From Candidatus Binatia bacterium (lineage in GTDB: Bacteria; Desulfobacterota; Binatia; UBA12015), in NCBI GenBank assembly GCA_019749875.1, contig JAIEPK010000237.1, forward strand, positions 1 through 37,228: a DNA stretch of 37,228 bases, given 5' to 3'. Below the pieces are notes generated by a model. That model had not been told where the DNA came from. It was given only the letters and a program-made list of their open reading frames with translations, and did not search any database. The translations under genes and the position numbers were made by a program. The stretch's first letter is position 1; every line of letters starts with the position of its first letter. Of this stretch, positions 24,637 through 33,500 are shown in pieces.

Positions 24637-26835
24637 GTGCCGTCCCGCGCGCTGTTGTGGTTGCTCAGCCTCGCCGTCGTGTTGCCCGCGGCTGCAGCAG
24701 GTGGAACGTCGGTGACGGAGGGCACGTGCGCCGCGGGCGTGCAGTCCCTCGCGATGAGCAACGCGGCGACATCCTGCCGCGAGCCGTCTTCACCGAACGC
24801 GCCATCCGCGAACGCCGCCGCGTCGAACGCGAGCGACACCAGCCCCATCCTGCTCGACACGACCGTCGTCACCGCCACGCGCGCCCCGACGTCGCTCCGT
24901 GACGTCCCCGCCGCGGTCTCGGTCATCGACCAGCGCGCGATCCAGGAAGCGCGCCCGACGGTCAGCCTGAGCGAGCCCTTGAACCGCGTCCCGGGCGCGT
25001 TCGTGCAGGACGCCGGCAATCAAGCACAGGGGCCGCGCATCCAGATCCGCGGCTTCGGCACGCGCGCCGCGTTCGGCATCCGCGAGATCCGCGTCATCCT
25101 CGACGGCCTGCCCGAGACGCTACCGGACGGCCAGACCGAGCTCGGCGACGTCGACTTGGAGTCGATCGCGCGCATCGAGGTCCTGCGCGGCCCCGCCTCG
25201 TCCCTGTACGGCAACGCGTCGGGCGGCGTGATCGCGCTGTTCACCGAGGATCCGCCGGACACGCCGACGGCCGCGTCGCGCACGCTCGCGGGATCGTACG
25301 GCCTCGTGAAGACGTCGCTGAAGGGCGGGGCGACCGCGGGCGACGTCGGGGTGTTCGCGCAGGGCTCGTACTTCAGCATCGCCGGCTTCCGCGATCACGC
25401 GGCCGCATACGACGGTACGCTGAACGCGAAGCTGCGCTGGGCGCCGGCGCAGACGACGCGCGTCACGCTGCTGGTCAACGCAGTCGACGCCCCGCTCGCG
25501 GACGATCCCGGCGGGCTCACCTGGCAGCAGGCGCACGCGAATCCGAAGCAGGCGCGCGACCTCAACGTTCTGCTCGACGCCGGCGAGGCGACACGGCAGG
25601 GGCGCGTCGGCATGGTCTTCGAGCATCGCGATGGCCCGCACGCGCTGTCGGCCTACGGCTACGCGCTGTACCGCGACTTCGACTCGCGCCAGCCGATCCT
25701 GCCGGCCAACGGTGACGGTGCGGTGGCGTTCCACCGCACGAGCCCCGGCGGCGGCGTGCGCTACGACTTGACCGCACCGCTCGCGGGCTTCGCGCAGACG
25801 CTGACCGTCGGCCTCGACGCGCAGGGGCAGGACGACGTGCGGCGCCGCTGGGCGAACGTGGACGGCACGCGCGGTACGCTCGGGGTGAGCGAGCGCGAGA
25901 CGGTGCAGGGGATCGGCGCCTACCTGCGCGAAGCGGTGTTCGTCACCGACGACGTCCAGCTGTCCGCCGGTGCGCGCTACGACGACGTCGCATTCGCGGT
26001 CGACGTCGCGTACCCGGCAGGCGCAGGCGACGGCGCTCGCACGTTCGGGCACTGGAGCCCGGCGGGCGGAGTTTTGTGGAGCGCGCTGCCGTGGCTCTCC
26101 GCCTACCTGAACGTCGGCACCACCTTTCAGGTGCCGACCACGACGGAGCTCGCGAATCCCGACGGCGCGGGGCTCGCGACCGGGATCGCGCCGCAAGTCG
26201 CGACGAGCTGGGAGATCGGCGCGCGCGCGGGACGGCCGGACGTGGTCGAGGGCGGCGTCGCGGCCTACCTGCTCGACGTCGAGGACGAGCTGGTGCCGTA
26301 CGAGACGGCGTCGGGTCGCACCGCGTTCCGCAATGCCGGCAGCTCGCGACGCATCGGAGTCGAGCTGGACGGGCATGCACGCTTGACGCCGTGGCTCGGC
26401 AGGCTGCTGGGCGGTGACCTCGACTGGACCGGCTCGTTCACCGCGATCGATGCGAAGTACCGTCGCTACGTCACGCCGGCCGGTGACTTCGACGGCAACG
26501 ACGAGCCGGGCATCCCGCCCTGGCAGGTCTACCAGCAGCTCGCGTGGCGTCGGCCGGAGGGCGCAGTCGTGGCACTCGAGGCGCTCTTCGTCGGCGGCTA
26601 CTTCGTCGACGACGCGAACGACGCGCGTGCGCGCGGCTACCCGCTGGTCAACCTGCGCGCCGGTTGGGCGCGCGACCTCGGGGCGCTGCACGTGGCGCCG
26701 TTCGTCGGCGTGCAGAATCTCATCGACTCCTCGTACGCGGCGGTGGTCCGGTTGAACGCGCTCGGCGGTCGCTTCTACGAGCCGGCGGCGGGCGTCAACG
26801 TCTACGGCGGCGTGACGATCACCGCGCGGCTGTGA
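24637..26835 (+). CDS. TonB-dependent outer-membrane receptor
   Basis: A 732-residue receptor from the GTG at 24637, which puts a normal signal peptide (VPSRALLWLLSLAVVLPA) at the N-terminus; a TTG at 24559 in frame would add 26 residues. The likely TonB box is LDTTVVTATRAP. The plug domain shows PRIQIRGFGTRAAFGIREIR, VILDGLPETLPDGQTELG and ARIEVLRGPASSLYGNASGG. The rest reads as a 22-strand barrel ending NVYGGVTITARL. This pattern is common to siderophore (FecA/FhuA-like) and some vitamin or sugar receptors; the ligand cannot be inferred and no metal-uptake genes adjoin it. No ExbB, ExbD or TonB gene is in the window. Confidence 0.9.
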   Translation: MPSRALLWLLSLAVVLPAAAAGGTSVTEGTCAAGVQSLAMSNAATSCREPSSPNAPSANAAASNASDTSPILLDTTVVTATRAPTSLRDVPAAVSVIDQRAIQEARPTVSLSEPLNRVPGAFVQDAGNQAQGPRIQIRGFGTRAAFGIREIRVILDGLPETLPDGQTELGDVDLESIARIEVLRGPASSLYGNASGGVIALFTEDPPDTPTAASRTLAGSYGLVKTSLKGGATAGDVGVFAQGSYFSIAGFRDHAAAYDGTLNAKLRWAPAQTTRVTLLVNAVDAPLADDPGGLTWQQAHANPKQARDLNVLLDAGEATRQGRVGMVFEHRDGPHALSAYGYALYRDFDSRQPILPANGDGAVAFHRTSPGGGVRYDLTAPLAGFAQTLTVGLDAQGQDDVRRRWANVDGTRGTLGVSERETVQGIGAYLREAVFVTDDVQLSAGARYDDVAFAVDVAYPAGAGDGARTFGHWSPAGGVLWSALPWLSAYLNVGTTFQVPTTTELANPDGAGLATGIAPQVATSWEIGARAGRPDVVEGGVAAYLLDVEDELVPYETASGRTAFRNAGSSRRIGVELDGHARLTPWLGRLLGGDLDWTGSFTAIDAKYRRYVTPAGDFDGNDEPGIPPWQVYQQLAWRRPEGAVVALEALFVGGYFVDDANDARARGYPLVNLRAGWARDLGALHVAPFVGVQNLIDSSYAAVVRLNALGGRFYEPAAGVNVYGGVTITARL

Positions 26836-26900
26836 CGCGAGCGGCGCCGGGCCGGCACGCGCTCGGCCAGCCGTTGCCGAATCTTTGTAGAGCGCCCGGT

Positions 26901-26929
26901 TTGACTTGGCCTCCGGTGCCGGGTACGCG
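26901..26929 (+). promoter_or_regulatory. Candidate promoter of the small exported protein gene
   Basis: TTGACT (26901-26906) is a near-consensus -35, and 17 bases later TACGCG (26924-26929) is a weak -10. Together they would start transcription about 28 bases before the ATG at 26964, leaving room for its AGGAGGTG ribosome site. The weak -10 makes this tentative. Confidence 0.35.
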
Positions 26930-26963
26930 AACGGCGCTCCGTCGAGCAACAGGAGGTGTGGTC

Positions 26964-27608
26964 ATGGATCGTGGTCGTCAGCTCGTCGTCACCGCCGCCG
27001 TCGTCGCGGCAGCCCTCGTCGCACAGCGCGCCGGCGCACAGGAGTTGCCCGGACCGACCAAGGCGAAGCAGTACATGGCCTCGTTCGTCCAGGCGTTCTC
27101 GACCTGCGGGAGCCCGAACGACACCACGACCGGCGCGATCTCCTTGCCCGCGTGCCATCCCGCCATTCCGGTCGACACCGGCTGCACGTTCGGCCCGGGC
27201 GGCCGCGGCACCGGCAGCGCGGTCGTGCTGCCTGCCGACGGCGTGAACCCGCAGGACATCCGCATCCGCGGCCGGCTCATCGGGCTCAGCCCGGGCTGCG
27301 AGGGCGAGACGCTGTGCGTGTCGGCGACTCTGGTCGTCTCGACGGTCGGCTGCACCAGCGACGACCCGGCCGGCTGCACGATGTCGACCCTCACCGACTT
27401 CCCGATCGGCACGATGGGCAACGGCTGCGGCGTGGTGCAGGACGGCAAGGTGAAGCTCCGCACCACGGTCAACACGGCGTTCAACGCCGAGGTGCTGAAC
27501 TCGAACACCGTGATCCAGGTGCGGGGCGTCGGCGTCCGGCGCACGACCTCGGTGAACTCGATGGCGCCGTCGGCAAGCTCGTTCGAGTCCGGCTTCCTCA
27601 CGCGCTGA
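26964..27608 (+). CDS. Exported Cys-rich protein of unknown function
   Basis: A 214-residue protein with a signal peptide (MDRGRQLVVTAAVVAAALVA, cut near AGAQE) and a strong AGGAGGTG Shine-Dalgarno (26951-26958). The mature protein has about nine cysteines, among them SPGCEGETLC, VGCTSDDPAGC and GNGCGVVQDG, that could form disulfides in an oxidising compartment. Alternating hydrophobic residues in the C-terminal half (VKLRTTVNTAFNAEVLNSN) suggest a beta-sandwich. I do not recognise the family. It follows the TonB receptor by 128 bases with its own likely promoter, so functional linkage is uncertain. Confidence 0.75.
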   Translation: MDRGRQLVVTAAVVAAALVAQRAGAQELPGPTKAKQYMASFVQAFSTCGSPNDTTTGAISLPACHPAIPVDTGCTFGPGGRGTGSAVVLPADGVNPQDIRIRGRLIGLSPGCEGETLCVSATLVVSTVGCTSDDPAGCTMSTLTDFPIGTMGNGCGVVQDGKVKLRTTVNTAFNAEVLNSNTVIQVRGVGVRRTTSVNSMAPSASSFESGFLTR

Positions 27609-27726
27609 CCGCCGAGCTCGCACCCGCGAGGATCGCGGGCGGCCCGGCGTGGAGCCGCGCCGCCGCGCATGCTTCAGTGCCGCCACCGACGGCCGGCTCG
27701 TTGCCGGCCCAGAGGGAGGAGCGTGC

Positions 27727-28695
27727 ATGCGAGCGGTGCAGGTGCAGCGGCTGGAAGGTCCCGAGTCGATCTCGGTCGTCGAGATCGACGAGCCGAAGGC
27801 GGGCCCGGGACAGGTCCTGATCGACGTCCACGCGGCGGGTGTCACGTGGCCCGATCTCCTGCTGACGCGCGGCCTCTACCAGATGAAGCCGCCGCTGCCG
27901 TTCGTGCCGGGATCGGAGGTCGCGGGCGTCGTTCGCTCGGCGCCCGAGGGCTCCGGCCTGAAGCCGGGCAGCCGCGTGGTCGCGTTTCCCGGCATCGGGG
28001 CGTTCCAGGAGGTCGTCGCGACCCATCCCGGCGCGGTCTTTCCCTTGCCCGAGCGGATCTCGTTCGAGGCCGGCGCCGCGCTGCCGATGAACTACTTGAC
28101 GGTGGTCTTCGCGCTGGTCCGGCGCGGGCGTCTCAAGGCCGGCGAGACCGTGCTGGTGCACGGTGCGGCGGGCGGCGTCGGGAGCGCCGGCGTCCAGGTC
28201 GCGAAGGCGTTCGGTGCGCGCGTCCTCGCGGTGGTCTCGACCGACGCGAAGCGGAAGATCGCCGAGCAGGCGGGTGCCGACGAGGTCGTGCTCGCCGACG
28301 GCTTCCTCGCCGCCGTCAAGTCGCTGACCAACGGCCGCGGCGTCGACGTCGTGCTCGATCCGGTCGGCGGCGACCGCTTCACGGACTCGCTGCGCAGCCT
28401 CGCCCCGGAGGGCCGCCTGCTGGTGGTCGGCTTCACCGGCGGCGAGATCCCGACCGTGAAGGTCAATCGCCTGCTGCTCAACAACGTGGACGTCGTCGGC
28501 GTCGGGCTCGGCGCCTTCGTCATGCACGAGCCGGCGCTGCTGCAGAACGAGTGGGCGCGCCTCGTGCCGCACCTCGAGGCCGGCCGCCTCGATCCGCCGC
28601 TCGGCGCGGTCTACCCGCTCGCGGACGCCGCGCGCGCGCTCACCGAGATGGAAGAACGACGGGCGATCGGCAAGCTGGTGCTGAAGGTTCGTTGA
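27727..28695 (+). CDS. NADPH:quinone oxidoreductase-like MDR protein (zinc-independent)
   Basis: A 322-residue medium-chain dehydrogenase/reductase. The catalytic-domain start (MRAVQVQRLEGPESISVVEI) and FVPGSEVAGVV are followed by the NADPH-binding VLVHGAAGGVGSAGVQVAK, with AxxGGVG, then GVDVVLDPVGGDRF. The zinc-binding Cys/His residues of alcohol dehydrogenases are absent, so it belongs to the quinone oxidoreductase/enoyl reductase branch. It could reduce quinones or enones. A GGGAGGAG Shine-Dalgarno precedes the ATG at 27727. It converges with the FGGY kinase gene, leaving only seven bases between stops. Confidence 0.92.
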   Translation: MRAVQVQRLEGPESISVVEIDEPKAGPGQVLIDVHAAGVTWPDLLLTRGLYQMKPPLPFVPGSEVAGVVRSAPEGSGLKPGSRVVAFPGIGAFQEVVATHPGAVFPLPERISFEAGAALPMNYLTVVFALVRRGRLKAGETVLVHGAAGGVGSAGVQVAKAFGARVLAVVSTDAKRKIAEQAGADEVVLADGFLAAVKSLTNGRGVDVVLDPVGGDRFTDSLRSLAPEGRLLVVGFTGGEIPTVKVNRLLLNNVDVVGVGLGAFVMHEPALLQNEWARLVPHLEAGRLDPPLGAVYPLADAARALTEMEERRAIGKLVLKVR

Positions 28696-28702
28696 CCGAT
28701 GC

Positions 28703-30307
28703 TCACTCGGGATAGCCGGTGATGTCGCGGATCTCGCGGAACAGCGGCAGGAGCTGGCGGTACATGCGCAGGTACACGCGCTCGTAGAGCTTGCGGTACA
28801 GGTCGACGTTGGCGGCGTCGGGCTCGAAGGTCCGCGCGACGCGCGTCATCGCCGCGACCGCCGACGGAAAATCGGGGAAGAGCTTCAGGCCGACCGCCGC
28901 GTCGATCGCGGCGCCGACCACGGCGGTCTCGTGCGTGTGCGGCCGCTCGGTCGGCAGCCCGAAAACGTCGGCGGTGATCTGCATCATGCCGTCGCTCTGC
29001 GATCCGCCGCCGGCTGCGCGCACGCGCGTGATCGGCACGCGGTTCCGGCGCTCGGTGGTCGCAGCACCTTCCTTCAACGCGAACACGATGCCCTCGACGA
29101 TCGCCCGGTAGAGGTGTGCACGCGTGTGGATCTCGCCGAAGCCGACGATCGAGCCCTTCGCGTACGACGCGACCCAGGGACCCGGCGTCCAGTAGGGCTG
29201 CAGGACCAGCCCCATCGCGCCGGGCGGAACCGCATGCAGCAGCTCCTCGAAGAGCTGCTCGGGCACGATGCCGCCGTCCTCGGCACGGAGCCGCTCCTGC
29301 AGACCGAACTGCTCCTTGAACCACGAGACCATCCACAGCCCGCGCAGCACGCCGATCTCGGTGTAGTAGTGGTGCGGCACCGCCGACGGGTAGGGCGGCA
29401 TGAGGCGCATCACCTCGACGTACTTGGCGTTGTGCGTGTTGATGGTCGCGAACGTGCCATAGCTCAGGAAGCCGACGTCGGGCGTCAAGCAGCCCGCGCC
29501 GACGATCTCGCACGCCTTGTCGTTGGACGCGGCGATCACCGGCAGCCCGGTACGGAGACCCGTCTCCTCGGCGGCCCGTGCGGTGAGCGCGCCGAGCAGC
29601 TCGCCCGGCAGCACGAGCTCGGGGCGCTTCTCCTTCTCGATCGGAAACAGCCAGCTCTTCGCGTCGAGCGGCCCGGACCAGCGCGAGCGCTTCACGTCGA
29701 TCGGCATGGTGGCGACGACGTTGCCGACGGAGTCGCGGAACTCGCCGGTGAGGCGATGCGTCAAGTAGCCGGACAGGCACAGGTACTTGTACGTCCGCTG
29801 CCAGAGCTCGGGCTCGTTCTGGCGCAGCCAGTTCGAGCGGCAGTACTGCGTCGCGTACTCGACGAAGGCGAAGATGCCGCTCGCCTTGAGCAGCGGCACC
29901 AGGGCGCGCGGGATCAGGCCGTCCGTGCTCGCCTTGCGCTGATCGGGCCACACGATCGCGGGCCGCAGCGGCGTGCCGTCACGATCGACGTTCACGTACG
30001 TGCCGCGCTGCGTACCGATCGCGAGCGCCGCGATGCGCTCGGGCTCGGTGGCCCCGCGCGCCCCGGCACGGGCGACGAGCTGGCGGAGCGAATCGCGCAG
30101 CACGCCCCAGTAGACCTCGGCGTGCTGCTCGGCCCAGCCCGGACGGGTCGAGAAGTACGGCTCGATCGGGATCTTGATCAGGTCGACCAGCGTGCCGTCG
30201 GTGTCGACCAGGGCGGCCCGGGTCGACTGCGTGCCGACGTCGACCGCGAGCAGCAGTGGGCCGCGTCCGGAGGCGGTGGTGGATGAAGCGTGGGGCGTCG
30301 GCGCCAT
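28703..30307 (-). CDS. FGGY-family carbohydrate kinase
   Basis: A 534-residue kinase from the ATG at 30305-30307 (MAPTPHASS). An upstream in-frame start would only add Arg/Pro-rich sequence. The N-terminal AVDVGTQSTRAALVDTDG phosphate loop, the AIGTQRGTYVNVDRDG and AIVWPDQRKA blocks, and the C-terminal AAGGGSQSDGMMQITADVFG ATP-binding segment are typical. FGGY kinases phosphorylate sugars such as xylulose, ribulose or glycerol; the DQR in place of the usual D(x)R and the long middle domain do not point to a single substrate. No sugar transporter or isomerase gene adjoins it, so it stands alone. Confidence 0.88.
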   Translation of the reverse strand: MAPTPHASSTTASGRGPLLLAVDVGTQSTRAALVDTDGTLVDLIKIPIEPYFSTRPGWAEQHAEVYWGVLRDSLRQLVARAGARGATEPERIAALAIGTQRGTYVNVDRDGTPLRPAIVWPDQRKASTDGLIPRALVPLLKASGIFAFVEYATQYCRSNWLRQNEPELWQRTYKYLCLSGYLTHRLTGEFRDSVGNVVATMPIDVKRSRWSGPLDAKSWLFPIEKEKRPELVLPGELLGALTARAAEETGLRTGLPVIAASNDKACEIVGAGCLTPDVGFLSYGTFATINTHNAKYVEVMRLMPPYPSAVPHHYYTEIGVLRGLWMVSWFKEQFGLQERLRAEDGGIVPEQLFEELLHAVPPGAMGLVLQPYWTPGPWVASYAKGSIVGFGEIHTRAHLYRAIVEGIVFALKEGAATTERRNRVPITRVRAAGGGSQSDGMMQITADVFGLPTERPHTHETAVVGAAIDAAVGLKLFPDFPSAVAAMTRVARTFEPDAANVDLYRKLYERVYLRMYRQLLPLFREIRDITGYPE

Positions 30308-30341
30308 GGGCCGACCGGCGTAGCACGAACGCGTCGTGCTG

Positions 30342-30417
30342 GGCACGCACGATCCGTCGGGCGCGTCGCGGGCGGCACGCACGATCCGTCGTCGCGGGCG
30401 GCACGCACGATCCTCCG
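30342..30417. repeat. Three-copy 18-bp direct repeat upstream of the FGGY kinase gene
   Basis: GGCACGCACGATCCGTCG occurs at 30342-30359 and 30374-30391, and as GGCACGCACGATCCTCCG at 30400-30417. Copy starts are 32 and 26 bases apart. The array lies just upstream of the minus-strand kinase start, which could make it a regulator binding array. No such regulator is encoded nearby. Confidence 0.7.
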
Positions 30418-30423
30418 GCGCGC

Positions 30424-30453
30424 GTCATGCGGCGCCGGGTGGCGCCGCATGAC
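30424..30453. terminator. Perfect 13-bp stem-loop downstream of the giant exported protein gene
   Basis: GTCATGCGGCGCC (30424-30436) and GGCGCCGCATGAC (30441-30453) pair fully around a GGGT loop. It lies 51 bases after the giant gene's stop in the direction of transcription. No U-tract follows on either strand, so it may be a factor-dependent terminator, an mRNA 3'-end stabiliser or a REP-like element. Confidence 0.55.
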
Positions 30454-30503
30454 CGCGGTCAGGCAGCATGCTCGGCGGGAACGCGATCCCGCACGTCGTG
30501 TCG

Positions 30504-33500
30504 TCAGGGCGTCGGTGCGCCGCCCTTCGCCTTGAACAGATCCGCCTGGTTCTTGACGAAGGCGCTCGTTCGGTACTCGGCGGCGAAGCACGCGCCCCCG
30601 TCGATCGAGAGCTGCACCAGCACCGGCCCGGCGAACGGCAGCGCCGGCGGATCGAGCGGCAGGCCTTTCGCCCGCGCCACGATCTTCGCCTTGCCCGCGG
30701 CACCGGTCAGCAGCGTGATGCCGTCGATCCCGGTCGGCGTGAGCAGCTTGTCGGCGTACTTGAAGCCCTTGGCGCCGAGCGACTTCCAGCACGGCTTGCC
30801 GGCACACGTCCCGCCGGCGGGTGCGATGACGCCAGCGGCGAACGCTGCCGACGCGCCGTCGTAGACGCAGATGCGGACGTTGCTGCCGCTCGTCGGGTCG
30901 CCGAGATCGGCGAGCGTGGTCGCGTCGCCGGCGAGCCACTTCCAGCCGAGCAGATCGCCCTTGTCGTTGGCCTTGTCCTTGACGTCGAGCGTCGACTTGC
31001 CGTCCTCGACCGGTGCCTTGCAGCCGGTGAGCGGTACGTGCGGGCAGCCGTGCGACGAGCGGTCGCAGGCGTCGCCGGCACCGTCGTGGTCGACGTCCTC
31101 CTGCAGCGGGTTCGGTACATCGGGGCAGTCGTCGGAGTCGTCGGGGATGCCGTCGGCGTCGCCGTCGGCGACGCCCTTCGCGACCACCACCGGCTGCTCG
31201 TCGCAGGTCGATCCGGTGGGGCAGTCGTCGGCGTCGGCGCATGCGCCGGGATGGCTCAGCGTGCAGAGCAGCGTCGCCGGGCTGCAGTAGCTGCCGGTCG
31301 GGCAAGTGTCGGCGGTCGGGCTGCACGTCACGCCCGGTGCGAGGCTGCAGCGACCGCCCGGAGCGGTGAACACCGTGCTCTGCTGCGGTACGTCGAGCGG
31401 ATCGCTCGGGGTCGCGGGATCGATGCTGCCGACCACCGTCGAGATCTCGGTGCAGACGTCGAAGCTCTGCAGCACGAGGTCGCCGATCACGCCGTTGCCG
31501 TCGAGGTCCTGTCCCTGGTCGGTCTCGAGCGTCAAGTATTTCACGGTACCGCCGTCGACGCGGTACGGGCGGCGCGGGTCGCAGATCTCGAGCCGGCACG
31601 GGATCACCGCCTGGCCCACGTCGATCAGCGTCTTGCTCTCGATCTCGTAGACCTGCAGCACGCCGTCGTCGGTGTCGCCGTCGCCGTTGAGCGGGCCGTC
31701 GCCCTGTGCCGCCTCGCTGGTGCGGAACGCGAGCAGCTGGCGCGTGCCGCACGACGTGCCGGCCGCGTCGCCGAGCACCAGCTCCTCGGCCGCGACCTTC
31801 AGATTGCGCACGGCGAACTCGCCGTGTCCGTAGAGGTGCACGACGCGGTCCTGCGCGTCGCGGTCGCCGTTCAGGTCGGAGTTCTTCTGCGCCGCCTCGG
31901 GTACGAGGAACGCCACGCGCGATCCCGACGTCACGAACGCGTCCGCAGCGCGTGCGACATTCGTCCACGCGGACTCGCCGAGGCCCCGCACCTCGAGCAC
32001 GGCGTCGCTCGCGTCGCCGTCGCCGTCGAGATCGGTGCCGCCCTGCGCCGCCTCGGACGCGAGCGCGGCGACGATCGTCGGCGACAGCGCGACGGCGGTC
32101 GCGGCGAGGCCGAGGTTCTGCGACGGTCCGCCGGCGAGCGCGAGCTGCACGACCTGGTCCTTGGTGTCGGCGTCGCCGTTGAGCGATCCACCCGGGCACG
32201 CGGCCGTGCCCGTGCTCGACTCGGGACGCAGGTACGCCGCGTTGCCGGCCGCGACCGACACGTCGCCCGCGGGGCACAGCGTCGCGACGGCACCCGTCGC
32301 CGCGTCGATCGACTCGAGCACGGTGTCGTCGAGCACGCCGTCCGCGAACAGCAGCGCGTCGACGCCGAGCGGATCGGCCGGGTTCGCACGTACGACGAAC
32401 GCGTCGCTCGCGCCGTTGGTGTCGTTGCCCGCACCGAGCCGGTTGGTCGCCGACGACGAGAACGCGATCACGCGTCCGTCGGCGGAGATGCTCGGGTAGC
32501 TGGTGAACACCGCGTCGGGCGGCGACCCGTCCGCCGTGATCGACACCAGCTGCGTCGTGCCGGTGACGCGGTCGTGGACGTACGTGTTGAAGCCCGGCGT
32601 CGCGCCCGGCGCGAGGTTGGTCATGCTGCTGACGAAGACCACGAAGCGTCCGTCGCCGGACAGCGAGCGGTTCGACGGCACGCTGATCGTCCCGCCGGTG
32701 CCCTCGCTGCCGTCGCTCGCGACCGACACGCGCTCGACCGCGCCGGTCAGACGGTCGCGCACGAAGACGTCGTCGACGCCGTTGGTGTCTGCGCCGGGCG
32801 GCAGGATCGGGCTGCCGTAGCCGAAGGCGACGTAGCGGCCGTCGTCGCTGATGCCGGCCTCGAGCAGGTCGCCGAAGACGAACGTGCCGCCGAAGCCCGG
32901 GTCGAGGAACGCGAGCGGCTCGGTGACGCCGGTCGTGCGGTCGTGCCAGTACGTGACGGTACCGAAGGTCCCGGGCCAGAAGTTGCTCGACTCGCTCTCG
33001 AAGAGGACGACGTTGCCGTCGCCCGACATGTTGAGCTTGTAGCCGACCTCCTGTCCGGACTTGCCGTTGCCCTGCACGCCGCCCGTGCCGACGCTGACGC
33101 GCTCGGTCGTGCCCGCGACGCGATCGCGCACGAAGACGTCGGAGGTGCCGTTCGTGTCCTGACCGGGGGCGAGCAGGTCGGACGCCGCACTGATGAACGC
33201 GACGTAGCGGCCGTCGGCGGAGATCGCGACGTCCTCGTCGGAGACCGGCGCCGACTGTCCGCCGCCGAACGCGACGTTGATGCGCTCCGTGACGTGCGTC
33301 ACGGTGTCGTGCACGAAGACGTCGGCACCGCCGTTGGTGTCGACACCCGGACCGAGGAGGTTGGTCGCGACGCTCGCGAACGCGACGTAGCGGCCGTCGC
33401 CCGAGATCGCGGGCACCGGCGTGAAGCTGCCGTCGTCCGCCTCGCCGACGCCGCCGGTGGGAACGTTCACGCGGATCGTCTGTCCGCTCTCCAGGTCGTG

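Noticed and set aside
30342-30417. CRISPR array
   Set aside because: There are only three short 18-mers with 8-14 bases between copies and no cas genes, unlike a repeat-spacer array.
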